NCBI RefSeq assembly: GCF_018294505.1
Contig: NC_057795.1
Span: 228,698,643 to 228,762,642 of the forward strand
Direction: 5' to 3'
Length of the DNA: 64,000 nucleotides
From: Triticum aestivum
Lineage: Eukaryota; Streptophyta; Magnoliopsida; Poales; Poaceae
Part shown: positions 34,140-46,572 of the stretch, piece by piece
Layout: each line of letters begins with the position of its first letter
How positions within the stretch are numbered: position 1 is the stretch's first letter
Made by a program: the position numbers and the translations under genes
Notes under the pieces: model-generated
Database searches by the model: none
Told to the model about the DNA's origin: nothing
What the model saw: the letters and a program-made list of their open reading frames with translations, nothing else

Positions 34140-36448
34140 ATGGCTCCTTTGATCATCAACAACAACGCGGTCCAGGGTGAGACTTTTCTCCCCGGACAGA
34201 TCTTCGTATTCGGCGGCTTTGCACTACGGGCCAATTCACTTGGCCATCTGGAGCAGATCGAAAGCTATGCCCCTGGCCATCAGGTCAGATTTGGAAGTTT
34301 GAACTATACGGCTGACATCCGCGGAGACTTGATCTTCGATGGATTCGAGCCACAGCCGAGCGTGCCGCACTGTCACGATGGGCATGATTTAGCTCTGCTG
34401 CCGGACAGTGCCCTGGAGGCCGCACAAGACTCCGCTCCGACCCTTAGCTTGGAGCCGACTACGCTGATCGAGGATGGGTGGCTGGACACCGCCTCGGAGG
34501 CTGCTACCTCTACGGCGATAGAGCCGAATACCGACCCTGTCCCTTGTGAAGCTCGTGACTCCAAGGTGCCGGACTCCTCTCCGGACCCCGAACCTTCCGC
34601 ACCCCTACTAATCGAATCCGATTGGGCGCCGATCATGGAGTTCACCGCTGCGGACATCTTTCAGCACTCGCCTTTTGGCGACATCCTGAATTCACTAAAG
34701 TGTCTCTCTTTATCAGGAGAGCCCTGGCCGGATTATGGTCAGGACGGTTGGGATGCGGACGACGAAGAAATTCAAAACACACCCACCACCCACTTCGTAG
34801 CCACTGTCGATGACTTAACTGACATGCTAGACCTCAACTCCGAAGACATCGACGGTATGGACGACAATGCTGGAGACGACCAAGAACCAGCGCCTACAGG
34901 GCACTGGAATGCCACCTCGTCATACGCCATATACATGGTGGACATCCCAAAGGATGGGAATGGCAATGGAACAGCGGAGGACGACCCCTCCAAGAAACAG
35001 CCTAAGCGTCGGCGTCAGTGATGCCGCTCTAAATCCCGCCACAACAAAAATGGAGATTCCGGCACCGGAGACAATAACACCCCGGACAGTGTCGAAGACA
35101 ACCCCCTCCAGCAAGATTCAGCACAGGAGGATGGAGAAGCCAGCCCTCATGAGAGAGCGGCAGACAGAGAGGTAGAGGATGACAATTATATGCCTCCCTC
35201 CGGAGATGAGGCAAGCCTCGACGACGACGAATTTGTCATGCCTGAGGATCCCATCAAACAAGAGCGTTTCAAACGCAGGCTTATGGCCACGGCAAGCAGC
35301 CTCAAGAAAAAGCAGCTACAGCTTAGAGCTGACCAAGACTTGCTAGCCGACAGATGGACTGAAGTCCTTGCAGCCGAAGAGTATGAACTCGAACGCCCCT
35401 CCAAAAGCTACCCCAAATGCAAGCTTCTACCCTGATTAGAGGAGGAAGCACATAAACCTACATCACCAGCGCATAATACGGCCGACCGGCCACCTCGTGG
35501 CCGCGACAGAGAGGCCTCTAGGCCCTCCACTAAAGCCGCACCCCGCCGTCGCTCGAAAAGTACAAAGCCACGGGGGACTGCGCCAGACTTGCGAGACATA
35601 TTGGAGGATAAGGCAAGACAAACAAGATCGATCTACGGATCGCGTGGGCGCCCCACGATACGTGACGACAACCGTCACGCCGGATACAGCAATTCCGGTC
35701 GGGACGAACACAGTAGACAAAGCTCGTTTGAGCTGCGTCGTGATATAGCCCAATACAGAGGCGCCGCACACCCACTATGCTTCACAGACGAATCCCCGAG
35801 GGTTTCAAACCCGTAAACATTGAATCATACGACGGCACAACAGATCATGCGGTTTGAATTGAGGACTATCTCCTTCACATCCACATGGCCCGCGGTGATG
35901 ATCTACATGCCATCAAATACCTCCCACTCAAGCTTAAAGGACTAGCTCGACATTGGCTCAACAGCTTGCCAGCAGAATCAATTGGGTGTTGGGAAGACCT
36001 GGAAGCCGCATTTCTTGATAACTTCCAGGGCACATATGTGCGACCACCAGACGCCGATGACCTAAGCCACATAATTCAGCAGCCAGACGAATCGGCTAGA
36101 CAATTCTGGACACGGTTCTTAACCAAGAATAATCAAATCGTCGACTTGCCGGATGCAGAGGCCCTTGCAGTCTTCAAACATAACATCCGCGACGAGTGGC
36201 TTGCCCGGCACCTAGGACAGGAAAAGCCGAAATCCATGGCAGCCCTCACATCACTCATGACCCGCTTCTGCACGGGAGAGGACAGCTGGCTAGCTCGCAG
36301 TAACAACCTGACTAAAAACTCTGGTAGTCCGGATACCAAGGACAGCAATGGCAGGTCGCGTCGCAATAAGCACAAGCTCCGCATTAACGGCGATAATACT
36401 GAAGATACGGCAGTCAATGCCGGATTCAGAGGCTCTAAACCCGGTTAG
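34140..36448 (+). pseudogene. Fatima-like gag
   Basis: The ATG at 34140 starts MAPLIINNNAVQGETFLPGQ. A long acidic N-terminal part (about 290 codons) ends at TGA 35019. The same frame continues through a Lys/Glu-rich segment to TGA 35433 and on to ~35805, where a one-base loss shifts it. The gag core follows (LPLKLKGLARHWLNSLPAES, FLDNFQGTYVRP, TRFLTKNNQIVDLPDAE), with a TGA at 35854 and a TAG at 36446. The first two TGA stops fit CGA decay and the TAG fits CAG decay. This would be the particle protein supplied in cis by the non-autonomous element. Start chosen as the first ATG after the primer site in the frame leading to the core. Confidence 0.85.
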
Positions 36449-37768
36449 CGGAAAAAGCCATTCAAAAGAAATACTCTGGGCCCGTCCAATTTGGACCAAA
36501 TACTCGATCGCCTGTGCCAGGTACACGGCACCCCCGAAAAGCCAGCCAATCACACCAACAGGGATTGTTGGGTGTTCAAGCAGGCAGGCAAGTTAATCGC
36601 CGAAAATAATGACAAGGGGCTGCATAGCGATGACGAGGAGGAGACCCGGCCGCCGAACAATAGAGGACAGAAGGGTTTCCCCCCACAAGTGCGGACGGTG
36701 AACATGATATATGCAACCCACATACCCAAAAGGGAGCGGAAGCTTGCACTCAGGGACGTATACGCGATGGAGCCAGTCGCCCCAAAGTTAAATCCGTGGT
36801 CCTCCTGCCCGATCACTTTTGATCAAAGGGACCACCCCACTAGCATCCACCATGGCAGATTTGCCGCATTGGTTCTAGACCCAATCGTCGACGGATTTCA
36901 CCTCACTAGAGTCCTGATGGACGGCGGCAGCAGCCTGAACCTGCTTTATCAGGATACAGTGCGCAAGATGGGCATAGAACCGTCAAGAATTAAACCCACA
37001 AAAACGACCTTTAAAGGTATCATACCAGGTGTAGAGGCCAATTGTACAGGCTCAGTTACACTTGAAGTGGTCTTCGGATCCCCGGATAACTTCCGAAGCG
37101 AGGAGTTAATCTTTGACATAGTCCCATTCCGCAGCGGCTATCATGCACTACTCGGGCGAACCGCATTTGCAAAGTTCAATGCGGTGCCGCACTATGCATA
37201 CCTCAAGCTCAAGATGCCAGGCCCTCGAGGAGTCATTACGGTCAACGGAAACACCAAACGCTCTCTCCGAATGGAGGAGCATACACTGGCTCTCGCGGCG
37301 GAAGTACAAAGCAGCCTCTTAAGGCAATTCTCGAGTCCGGCTGTTAAGCGGCCGGACACCATCAAGCGCGCCCGGAGTAACCTACAACAAGACCACCTGG
37401 CACATTCTGAGCATGCGTAGCAATGCGGCCCCAACCCCAGCCCTCGCGAAATCGCGAAACCAGTACCACGCGTACATAACTACGCTCTGGAGATACCATG
37501 GGCACAGGGGGAGGGGCACTACCACGGAATGCCCAGAGTGCGACTCAACCACACTAGGGGCTCCCAAATGTGTCATTCCTTTTTTTCTTATTCTCAGGAC
37601 TCCGTTTTCCAGAAGCCATATCCGACAGTAGACTTGCCGAACTCACGATGCAATAGCCAGGGAAGCAGAAAAGCTACGTCGAGTATCCAGGTGGTCTCCA
37701 TTACGAGCATTATACCTGTTTTACATACCATTCCGCAGCCTACCCCTGGAGGGGGACAAGTTAAATAG
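36449..37768 (+). pseudogene. Fatima-like nucleocapsid/protease region
   Basis: Same frame as the gag core. A zinc-binding-like segment (CQVHGTPEKPANHTNRDCWV) is followed by an aspartic protease with VLMDGGSSLNLLY (near 36913) and HALLGRTAFAKFN. The open frame runs from 36491 to TAG 37418 and, beyond that stop, to 37768. No reverse transcriptase motif follows. The protease would mature gag. D-G-G is again the active-site form. Short acidic and Pro-rich segments surround it. Confidence 0.85.
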
Positions 37769-38623
37769 TCCCATCCCTTGCTTATCGCACTATTTGTATC
37801 GTTCTGCTTTCATTGCAGTATTTTTTGAATAAACAATGCATCGCCTTTTTGCCTATCATTGCGTTCCTTTTTTTATCTATATATGTTCACTTATGACATG
37901 TTGCACTCGTACACTTTGGTACGGCCAAATACACCAGGGGCTTAAGTTCCCCAAAGTATGGTGTGATAAGTCCGAACACTTTCACAAGTGCGGCACCCCG
38001 AACTTATAGCATTATATGCATCGGCTCTGAATCATGTCTTGGGTCAATAGTTGGGTTTGCCCGGCTCCCATGTTTTGGTACCTTACGTTCCGTTATATCA
38101 GCTAAGGTAGCGCTGGGAGAACCACTGCAATTGTGCCCCAGTTGAGCTAGGTTGAGCACCTCAGTGGAGAAAGCTAAAACTGACCGTCATGATGGGGCGA
38201 GAGCCGGTCGCTGTTCGAGAGGTTTTTTCGAGTCCCTAAAGACTTATGCCGCTTAGAGCGAGGAGCCGGCTTTGTCCGGCCCATGCATGGATAGCGCCCC
38301 GAATTTGGCCTTCCAAACACTAGGGGCTTCGCCGAAATTTAAAATTATAGAATTCTATGGCTAAGTGAGAGTGTTCAAGCATTATAAGTCTGGTTGCCTC
38401 GTTCGTTGTCTTGAGCGCCTCCCTCGAAGGACCCAAAAATGGGAAAAATAGCGCTCAAGTTTATCCCGAACACCCCAGCACTCGTGGAATGGGGGCTGAA
38501 GCCAACGACTTGCCATCTCTTAAATTTGATAAACGGCCGCACAGAAGGTAATATTTTAAATTAACAAGCGTTGCTTAGCGCATACGAACAAGTTTTCAGT
38601 GCATAGGATAACAAAATGCGAGT
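37769..38623. other. Fatima-like spacer between protease and antisense gene
   Basis: 855 bp between two convergent coding regions, where RT would begin in an autonomous relative. No supported gene on either strand. It probably contains the 3' ends of both transcripts. Confidence 0.6.
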
Positions 38624-41600
38624 CTACTCAAAAATTACATCTTTGGAGCATTCACCCGCTATAAGGCGGGCACCCTTCAGGACACCCTTATAGTACATCT
38701 CGGGCGTGCGATACTCCTTGCCCGGTAGTGGCGCGTCCGTCACAAGCTTCTCGGCGTCCATCTTGCCCCAGTGCACTTTGGCGCGGGCAAGGGCCCGACG
38801 GGCACCTTCAATGCAGACGGAGTGCTTGATGACTTCCATCCATGGACAGGCGTCCACCAGCCACCGCACAAGACCGAAGTAGCTCCCAGGCATGGCTTCT
38901 TTGGGCCATAGCCGAACTATGAGGCCCTTCATGGCATGTTCCGCCACCTTGTAGAGCTCGACCAGCTGCTTCAGCTGGTCGCTCAGGGGCACCGGATGTC
39001 CGGCCTCAGCATACTGAGACCAGAATACCTTCTCCATCGAGCTCCCCTCCTCGGCCCGATAGAATGCGGCAGCATCGGACACACTGTGGAGCAGATCTGC
39101 GAACGCTCCTGGAGAGCTCCGGATTCGGGTAAGTAACAAATAATTCACTTTCACATGCTTGCTTTGCATGAAGAATGCCTTACTCGTCGCTATCTTCTTT
39201 ATCGCCTCAATTTCCTGGAGGGCTTTTTGGGCTTCGGCCTTAGCGGCTTTGGCACTCTCAAGAGCCGAGGCGAGCTTGGACTCTCGAGTCTTCGAGTCAC
39301 GCTCCAAACTCTCGTGTTTTTCCACGAGAGCCTGGAGCTCTTGCCGCACCTCCGCCACCCGCGCCTCCTGCTTCTCTTGCTCGGTGCGTTCCGCAGCCGC
39401 ATTGCGTTCGGCCTCGGACACCACTTCCTTCAGGGTCGCCACCTCATTCGTGGCCCCTGCAATACCCACGTTATTCCTGTCATTTTTTGCAACCAAATCC
39501 TTTTCTATAAGGTATCACTTTAATAATGTATTACTTACCTTCGTTGTCCTCGAGCTGCTTCTTGGCACGGCCGAGCTCGTTCTTGGACTGCTCGAGGCTC
39601 TGCTTCAAGGCATTAACCTCCGCAGTCAGTGCGGCAGAGGTCAGCAGTGCAACCTGCATTCCCATATGGACATATTTGTGTTAGACTCCTGCGTATATCT
39701 TTTTAGATCCTCAGTTCGGCTTTTCTTTCCGAACACCAAACTGAGCATCAGGGGCTACTGTCTATGCTGTACTATTTTTACATATCTTAAATCACTTACC
39801 TCAAAGCCTGTTAGAAGGCTGGTACAGGCTTCAGTCAGCCTGCTCTTGGCGGGCTGAACCTTCTGAATCACCACACTCATGATAGTGCGGTGCTCCTCAT
39901 TGATGGAAGCGCCGTTAAGCGCCTCCAGCAAATTATTCGGCGCCTCCAGTTGGACAGAGGCCACCGGTGTCGCAGTCTTGACCTTCTTACGAAGGGCCCG
40001 CCCGCCGGACTTCGGAACCACTGTAGGTTCCGGTACGGAGTCCGGCACAGGGCCGGACTTAGAACCCTCGGGGGTTCCGCCCTCTTTCCTACCAGAGTCC
40101 GGAAGGTCGCCTCCCGGCGCCTCCACGACCACCTCCTCCTGGCTGGGCCCCTTCTGGGACCCCACCTCAGTGTCGTCTGCATCACGGGGGGAGGAGGCGG
40201 TCGGAAGTGAAGTGATATTCACATCCGACAAACCCAGGGACCCGCTCGACAAAGCGGGGAGATCGTCCTTGGGCGGGCTACATGGTTGTATTCAGCGTTA
40301 GAAGACACTATGCAACGAAAGAAAAATCATGAGTTATTCTGGAATCCGGACACTTACGATCTCGCCATGGGCTTGACCCTCGAAGGCCACTCCTCTTCGC
40401 CGTCGTCGGCTTTGGTGGAACAGTCCGGAGGAAGGGTCCTTCCCTTCTTGGACCCTTCGACCTCCTCCATTAGGGAAGCCTTCCTTTTCTTCTCTCCCCC
40501 TGCTGGGGAGAGGCCTCTTTCTTCTCCTCCTCTTCTTCGCCGGAGGAGTCCGCCTCGGAGTCATCGGATGATGAGTCCGATAACACCTGGTACCAGGAAC
40601 TCCTCCGAGTTCCCGTGACCTTCTTCTTGGCCTTCTTCTCCGGCACCATGTAAGGCGCCGGAACCAGCAGCCCCGTTAATCGGGCGTCCGCTGGGTCTTC
40701 TGGCAAGGTAGCCGGGCAGTTAACCTGCCTGGATGTCTTCTGCCAGGCCTGTTAAAGGTAAAGGGAGTTTAGATCCCGCACAGAGTCAAACTATGGAAAA
40801 AAAGTGTCCCGTAAAGGGTAAAATAGCTTACCTCACCGGCTTGACGCTGCGAGCTGAATCCGTGATCTTCGGTAGCGGATGCGGGAGCCTCGGCGCCCTT
40901 GAACAGCACCTTCCAGGCCTCTTCGTACGTAGTGTCGAAAAGCCTGCTCAAGGTCTGGTGCTGTGCCGGATCAAACTCCCACAAGTTGAAAGCCCGTTAT
41001 TGGCACGGGAGATTCTGGCGGATGAGCATGACCTGGACTACGTTGACAAGCTTGAGCTTTTTGTTCACCAGGGTTTGGACACAGGATTGGAGTCCGGTCA
41101 GCTCCTCCGAATCGCCCCATGTCCGGCCCTTCTCTTTCCAGGAGGTGAGCCGTGTGGGGATGCCAGATCTGAATTCGGGGGCCGCTGCCCATTCAGGGTC
41201 ATGCGGCTCGGTGATGTAGAACCACCCCGATTGTCACCCTTTGATGGTTTCCACAAAGGCGCCCTCGAGCCAGGTGATGTTGGGCATCTTGCCCACCATG
41301 GCGCCTCCGCACTCTGCTTGGAGTCCACCCACTACCTTAGGCTTGACATTAAAAGTCTTCAGCCATAAGCCAAAGTGGGGCTGGATGCAGAGGAAGGCCT
41401 CGCACACGACGATGAACGCTGAGATGTTGAGGATGAAATTCGTGGCCAGATCATGGAAATCCAGGCCATAGTAGAACATGAGCCCCTAGGCAAATGGGTG
41501 GAGTGGGAAGCCCAGTCCACGAAGGAAATGGGGAAGGAACACCACCCTCTCATGGGGCCTGGGGGTGGGGATGAGCTGCCCCTCGTCGGGTAGCCGATGC

Positions 41601-41695
41601 GCGATGTCGCTGGATAAGTATCCGGCCTTGCGCAGCCTTTTGATGTGCCCCTCCGTGACGGAGGAGGCCATCCACTTGCCTCCCGCTCCGGACAT
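38624..41695 (-). pseudogene. Fatima-like antisense gene, five exons
   Basis: Minus-strand ATG at 41693-41695 (MSGAGGKWMASSVTEGHIKR) or in frame at 41767. Exon 1 (to 40832) has FPLHPFA, LDFHDLATNFILNISAFIV and CEAFLCIQPHFGLW, the putative gypsy type transposon domain pattern (PF04195, from memory). Exons 2 (40748-40358), 3 (40277-39800), 4 (39653-39539) and 5 (39456-38624) are bounded by GT...AG sites, mostly GTAAGT or GTAAGC donors. Phases agree at the 3/4 and 4/5 joins. Exon 2 is Ser/Glu-rich; exons 4-5 are coiled coil plus a conserved-looking C-terminal domain of ~180 residues. Stops near 41485, 41231 and 40995 and a shift in exon 2 disable it. Function unknown. Confidence 0.75.
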
Positions 41696-41808
41696 GACTA
41701 GGGAAGGTTCAGGCAAGATGTGCGGGCTTGGGCGCTGGAGCTCGAGTGCACGGAGATGGATAAGCAAAGGAGGAAGAAGGCGTAGGTAAAAAGGTGGATC
41801 CTTATCCC

Positions 41809-41817
41809 CTTATATAT
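41809..41817 (-). promoter_or_regulatory. TATA box of the Fatima-like antisense gene
   Basis: Minus-strand CATATATAAG, about 115-120 bp upstream of the ATG at 41695. It gives the antisense gene its own promoter, separate from the LTR. Confidence 0.55.
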
Positions 41818-42249
41818 GGGCGGACGAAACTATGCGTCCCCACCAGCCTGGTAAAACTCACTTATCTCCCAAGCGCCACAATCAATGGCGCGGTTGGGTT
41901 ACCCACGCCCGTATTAATGAGAATCCCGGAATAAGGGGACACGATCTCTGCTTTGACAAGACGTGCCAAGGAAACCACTTCTCTAAACGCACTGAGGTGG
42001 AACAGTAAAAACGATTCGAATAAAAGCTTGGCCGCGGTGTGATGTCACGCCACGGAATACGTCAGCAGATTGAACTTGTGTGAATATTATTCTCTCTATG
42101 GTGGTATGTGGAATTTATTTTACAGAGCCGGACACTATCCTAGTGTTCAAAATCTTCTATGAATTATTCGGAGGAGGAACCCGCCTTGCAATGCCGAAGA
42201 CAATATGCGCGCCGGACACGTCATCATTGAAGCCTGGTTCAGGGGCTAC
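41818..42249. other. Fatima-like 3' region between antisense promoter and 3' LTR
   Basis: No coding signal on either strand. It ends in the polypurine tract. Confidence 0.6.
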
Positions 42250-42722
42250 TGAGGGAGTCCTGGACTAGGGGGTGTCCGGATAGCCGAACTATCATCTTTG
42301 GCCGGACTCCAAGACCATGAAGATACAAGATTGAAGACTTCGTCCCGTGTCCGGATGGGACTTTCCTTGGCGTGGAAGGCAAGCTTGGCGATACGGATAT
42401 GTAGATATCCTACCATTGTAACCGACTCTGTGTAACCCTAGCCCTCTCGGGTGTCTATATAAACCGGAGGGTTTTAGTTCGTAGGACGAACAACAATCAT
42501 ACCATAGGCTAGCTTCTAGGGTTTAGCCTCCTTGATCTCGTGGTAGATCTACTCTTGTACTACCCATATCATCAATATTAATCAAGCAGGAGTAGGGTTT
42601 TACCTCCACCGAGAGGGCCCGAACCTGGGTAAAAACATCGTGTCCCTTGTCTCCTGTTACCATCCGCCTAGACGCACAGTTCCGGACCCCCTACCCGAGA
42701 TCCGTCGGTTTTGACACTGACA
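42250..42722 (+). repeat. Fatima-like 3' LTR
   Basis: 473 bp, collinear with 33620-34092. TATATAAA at 42456-42463. It is preceded by the purine-rich GTTCAGGGGCTAC at 42237-42249. Confidence 0.95.
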
Positions 42723-42727
42723 GCCGC
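42723..42727. repeat. Fatima-like right TSD (GCCGC)
   Basis: GCCGC after the 3' LTR end GACACTGACA. Removing the element restores the J1 gene frame. Confidence 0.92.
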
Positions 42728-44068
42728 CAAGGGGTCTACCGGGGAGGCCGACAAGGAATTTGATGACCGTACTGACGGCAATTCTGCCACAGGAGCGCCT
42801 GGTGCTGCACCAATCCCAGAGACCTCTAATGCCGGGGAGAAGGTGGTTGATGACCAACCATCAACCTATGAAGCCCCCACCGAGTGATTATTTGTTCCTC
42901 AGCATCCGATGAACGGCGAGCACCAGAGCGCCAACCGAAGGGGAGGCTTTTAATGAAGAAATCCTTGCTGCTACCGGGCTCCAGGTCGTTGATGAGCCGA
43001 GCGCCAGCGGCAGCGGCTCCAAAGAAGACCAGCTCCTTCAAGCCATGAGCGTCAATTTCCAGAAGCTTCAAGCGCTTCACCGTGCTTGCAAGGAGAAGCT
43101 GGACTCTAGGACGACGATCATCGACAAGGCAGAGGCAGATTTCTAGGACTGCATCGCTCAGATGCAGACCTGGTTCACTGAAGCCCAGCAAGAGCGGAAG
43201 GCCAGCCAAGAGCAAGTGAGCGAGTGCTGGCAAGAGCTCCTCCTGAAGCACGCTGATGTCGAGAAGGCCCAGGAGGTGGCTGCTGCACAGGCCGCCAAGG
43301 ATGAAGCTGCCCAGAGGGAGTGCCGCATTCTGCTCGATGCCCAAGAAGAAGACCGTGCCGCCCGGGAAGAGGCGCTTGCCACCAAGCTCCGCGGCAAGGA
43401 TGAAGAAATCGAGAAACTTGTCGTGCAGTGGACCTAGGAGCTGAAGCGGGAGCACAAAGACACACTTGATGCTCTGGCCCTGGACCATGCCGGCAAGTTG
43501 AAGGAGGCCGTCGATGGTGCTAAGGCCGCAGAGGCCGCCAAGAACGAGCTGGCCAGCAAGGTGGATAAGCTGGAGCTGGAGCTGGCAAAGAAAAGGAAAG
43601 AGGTCTCCACGCTGAAGAGGAATGGAGACAAGACTATCAACACCTTGGCAGAGCTGTAGGTCACCATTTTTGATAAAACCAAACTGCTCTCCGAAGCCAA
43701 TGACTCCATCGCCGATCTGAAGCTGAAGCTGTCCACCTTGGAGGAGACGCTTAAGGACACCAGGGCCCGCGGAAAGGCCCTAGCCAAGGACCTCCAGGAT
43801 GATAGGCTGCTGCTCAAGACTGCAGCTGACACCCACAACGACTATGTGCATGGCGCGAAGATCTGGACCGAGCGCCTCGTTGATGTTGCGGAGAGTCTAA
43901 CCATGCAGCTGTCCATCATGGGCATGTCGAGCTTCAGGTTCTCACAGGAAGAGAGGGTGAGCTAGAGCGCCAGGTTGACCATGTTCTTTGAACGCGTCCT
44001 CGAGGCCCTAGTGCTGCTCCACTCCAACCGAGCAACCCATCTGGCCAATGATGCCCGAAAGCTTTGCC
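42728..44068 (+). pseudogene. J1 antisense gene, middle part (coiled coil)
   Basis: Continues the plus-strand J1 gene after the Fatima-like insertion. A frame change near 42885 leads to a long Ala/Glu/Lys-rich region (LQAMSVNFQKLQALHRACKE, then QERKASQEQVSECWQELL, then VDKLELELAKKRKEVSTLKR) with strong heptad character, about 290 codons of predicted coiled coil. Four in-frame stops, at 43144, 43435, 43657 and 43963, are all TAG, consistent with CAG decay. The gene is cut at 44068/52402 by S2, and the frame resumes in phase. A structural or self-associating role is only a guess. Confidence 0.7.
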
Positions 44069-44073
44069 GGGGC
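44069..44073. repeat. S2 left TSD (GGGGC)
   Basis: GGGGC before TAATACG. It matches 52402-52406. Confidence 0.9.
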
Positions 44074-45643
44074 TAATACGTTTCCAACGTATCTATAATT
44101 TTTTATTGTTCCATGCTATTATATTACCCCTTTTGGATGTTTATGGGCTTTATTTTACACATTTATATCATTTTTGGGACTAACCTACTAACCGGAGGCC
44201 TAGCCCGTATTGCTGTTTTTTTGCTTATTTCAGTATTTCAAAGAAAAGGAATATCAAATGGAGTCCAAACGGAATGAAACCTCCGGAAGCGTGATTCTTG
44301 GAATGAACGTGATCCAGAGGACTTGGAGTGCAAGTCAAGAAGCAGTCGAGGACTCCACGAGATAGGAGGGTGCCCCCCATAGGGAGCGCCCCCTGTCTCG
44401 TGGGCCCCTCGAGCGTCCACCGACGTACTTCTTCCTCCTATATAAGCCTACGTACCCCGAAAACATCTAGGGAGCCAACGAAACACAATTTCCACTACCG
44501 TAACCATCTGTATCCACGAGATCTCATCTTGGAGCCTTCGCCGGCGCACCGCCGGAGGGGGAATCGACCATGGAGGGCTTCTACATCAACATCCTTGCCC
44601 CGCCGATGAGTTGTGAGTAGTTTACCATAGACCTACGGGTCCATAGTTATTAGATAGATGGCTTCTTCTCTCTTTTTGGATCTCAATACAATGTTCTCCC
44701 CCTCTCTTGTGGAGATCTATTTGATGTAAACTCTTTTTGCGGTGTGTTTGTCGAGATCCGATGAATTGTGGGTTTATGATCAAGTTTATCTATGAATAAT
44801 ATTTGAATCTTATCTGAATTCTTTTATGTATGATTGAGTTTCTTTGCAAGTCTCTTCGAATTATCAGTTTGGTTTGGCCTACTAGATTGATCTTTCTTGC
44901 CATGGGAGAAGTGCTTAGCTTTGGGTTCAATCTTGCGGTGTCCTTACCCAGTGACAGAAAGGGTTGCAAGGCATGTATTGTATTGTTGCCATCGAGGATA
45001 AAAAGATGGGGTTTATATCATATTGCTTGAGTTTATCCCTCTACATCATGTCATCTTGCTTAAGGCGTTACTCTGTTCTTATGAACTTAATACTCTAGAT
45101 GCAGGCAGGAGTCGGTCGATGTGTGAAGTAATAGTAGTAGATGCAGGCAAAAGTCGGTCTACTTGTTGCGGACGTGATGCCGATATACATGATCATGCCT
45201 AGATAATCTCATAATTATTCACTTTTCTATCAATTGCTCGACAATAATTTGTTCACCCACCATAATACTTATGCTATCTTGAGAGAAGCCACTAGTGAAA
45301 CCTATGCCCCCCGGGTCTATCTCTTATCATATTTGCATCCAATCTACTTTTATTTGCATCTTTAATTTTTGCATCTATATTATAAAATACCAAAAATATA
45401 TTTATCTTATCTTACTATCTTTATTAGATCTCACTTTCGCAAGTGGCCGTGAAGGGATTGACAACCCCTTTATTGCGTTGGTTGCGAGTTGTTTGTTTGT
45501 TTGTGTAGGTGCGTGGGACTTTTGAGGTGCCTCCTACTGGATTGATACCTTGGTTCTCAAAAACTGAGGGAAATACTTACGCTACTATTCCTGCATCACC
45601 CTTTCCTCTTCAAGGAAAACCAACGCAAGCTCAAGACGTAGCA
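44074..45643 (+). repeat. S2 5' LTR
   Basis: 1570 bp. It starts TAATACG, a mutated TGATACG, and ends CAAGACGTAGCA. TATATAA at 44439-44445. Confidence 0.93.
44439..44445 (+). promoter_or_regulatory. TATA box of S2 5' LTR
   Basis: TATATAA in CTTCCTCCTATATAAGCC, conserved in the 3' LTR. Confidence 0.75.
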
Positions 45644-45654
45644 AGAAGGATTTC

Positions 45655-45672
45655 TGGCGCCGTTGCCGGGGA
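45655..45672 (+). other. S2 primer-binding site
   Basis: TGGCGCCGTTGCCGGGGA, eleven bases after the LTR, identical to the S1 site. Confidence 0.9.
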
Positions 45673-45871
45673 GGTCTTCGCTCAAATCAAGACATACCAA
45701 GTACCCATCACAAACTCATCTCCCTCGCCTTTACATTATTTGCCATTTGCCTCTCGTTTTCCTCTCCCCCACTTCACCCTTGCCGTTTTATTCGCCCTCT
45801 CTTTCCCAATCTCCTCCACTCTCTTTCGCTTGCCTTTTTCTGTTTGCTTGTGTGTTGGGTTACTTGTTACC

Positions 45872-46572
45872 ATGGCGCAAGATAATACCAAATTGTGTGA
45901 TTTCTCGAATACCAATAATAATGATTTCCTTAGTACTCCGATTGCTCCTCTTAATGATGTTGAGTCTTATGAAATCAATACTGCTTTGCTGAATCTTGTT
46001 ATGAAAGATCAATTCGCCGGCCTTCCTAGCGAAGATGCCGCTACTCATCTAAACAACTTTGTTGATTTGTGTGATATGCAAAAGAAGAAAGATGCGGATA
46101 ACGATATTGTTAAATTGAAGTTAATTCCGTTTTCACTTAGAGATCGTGCTAATGTTTGGTTTTTGTCTTTGCCTAAAAATAGTATTGATTCTTGGAACAA
46201 GTGCAAAGATGCTTTTATCTCTAAGTATTTTCCCCCGCTAAGATTATCACTCTTAGGAACGATATTATTAATTTTAAACAACTTGATCATGAGCATGTTG
46301 CCCAATCTTGGGAAAGAATGAAATTGATGATTCGGAATTGCCCCACTCATGGTTTGAATTTATGGATGATCATACAAACTTTTTTTGCCGGTTTGAACTT
46401 TGCTTCTAGAAATCTCTTAGATTTGGCCGCGGGAGGCACATTTATGGAAATCACGTTAGGAGATGCTACAGAACTTCTTGATAATATTATGGCTAATTAT
46501 TCTCAATGGCACACCAAAAGATCTTCTAGTAAAAAATTGCATGTTATAGAAGAAATCAATGTTTTGAGTTGA
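45872..46572 (+). pseudogene. S2 gag
   Basis: The ATG at 45872 begins MAQDNTKLCDFSNTNNNDFL, the same start as in S1. The gag core (KLKLIPFSLRDRANVWFLSL, WNKCKDAFISKYFPP) is shifted by loss of one C in the CCCCC run near 46231-46236. The remainder continues one frame over (INFKQLDHEHVAQSWERMKL) to TGA 46570-46572. Athila-type gag, about 230 codons to this point. The ATG was chosen because S1 shares it; the open frame extends upstream into the LTR but that part is not conserved coding. Confidence 0.9.

Larger units (their letters stand above)
33620..42722 (+). mobile_element. Non-autonomous gypsy element, Fatima-like, with antisense gene
   Basis: 9103 bp with two 473 bp LTRs (about a dozen differences by eye), a primer-site candidate, gag and protease on the plus strand, and a five-exon gene on the minus strand filling the 3' half. 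RT, RNase H and integrase are absent. LTR sequence (TGAGGGAGTCCTGGACTAGG...) is what I remember as RLG_Fatima. It depends on another element for its enzymes. Confidence 0.9.

Noticed and set aside
39159..39857. Plus-strand open frame of 232 codons
   Set aside because: It is the complement of the antisense coiled-coil exons. The minus strand has the conserved domains and splice sites.
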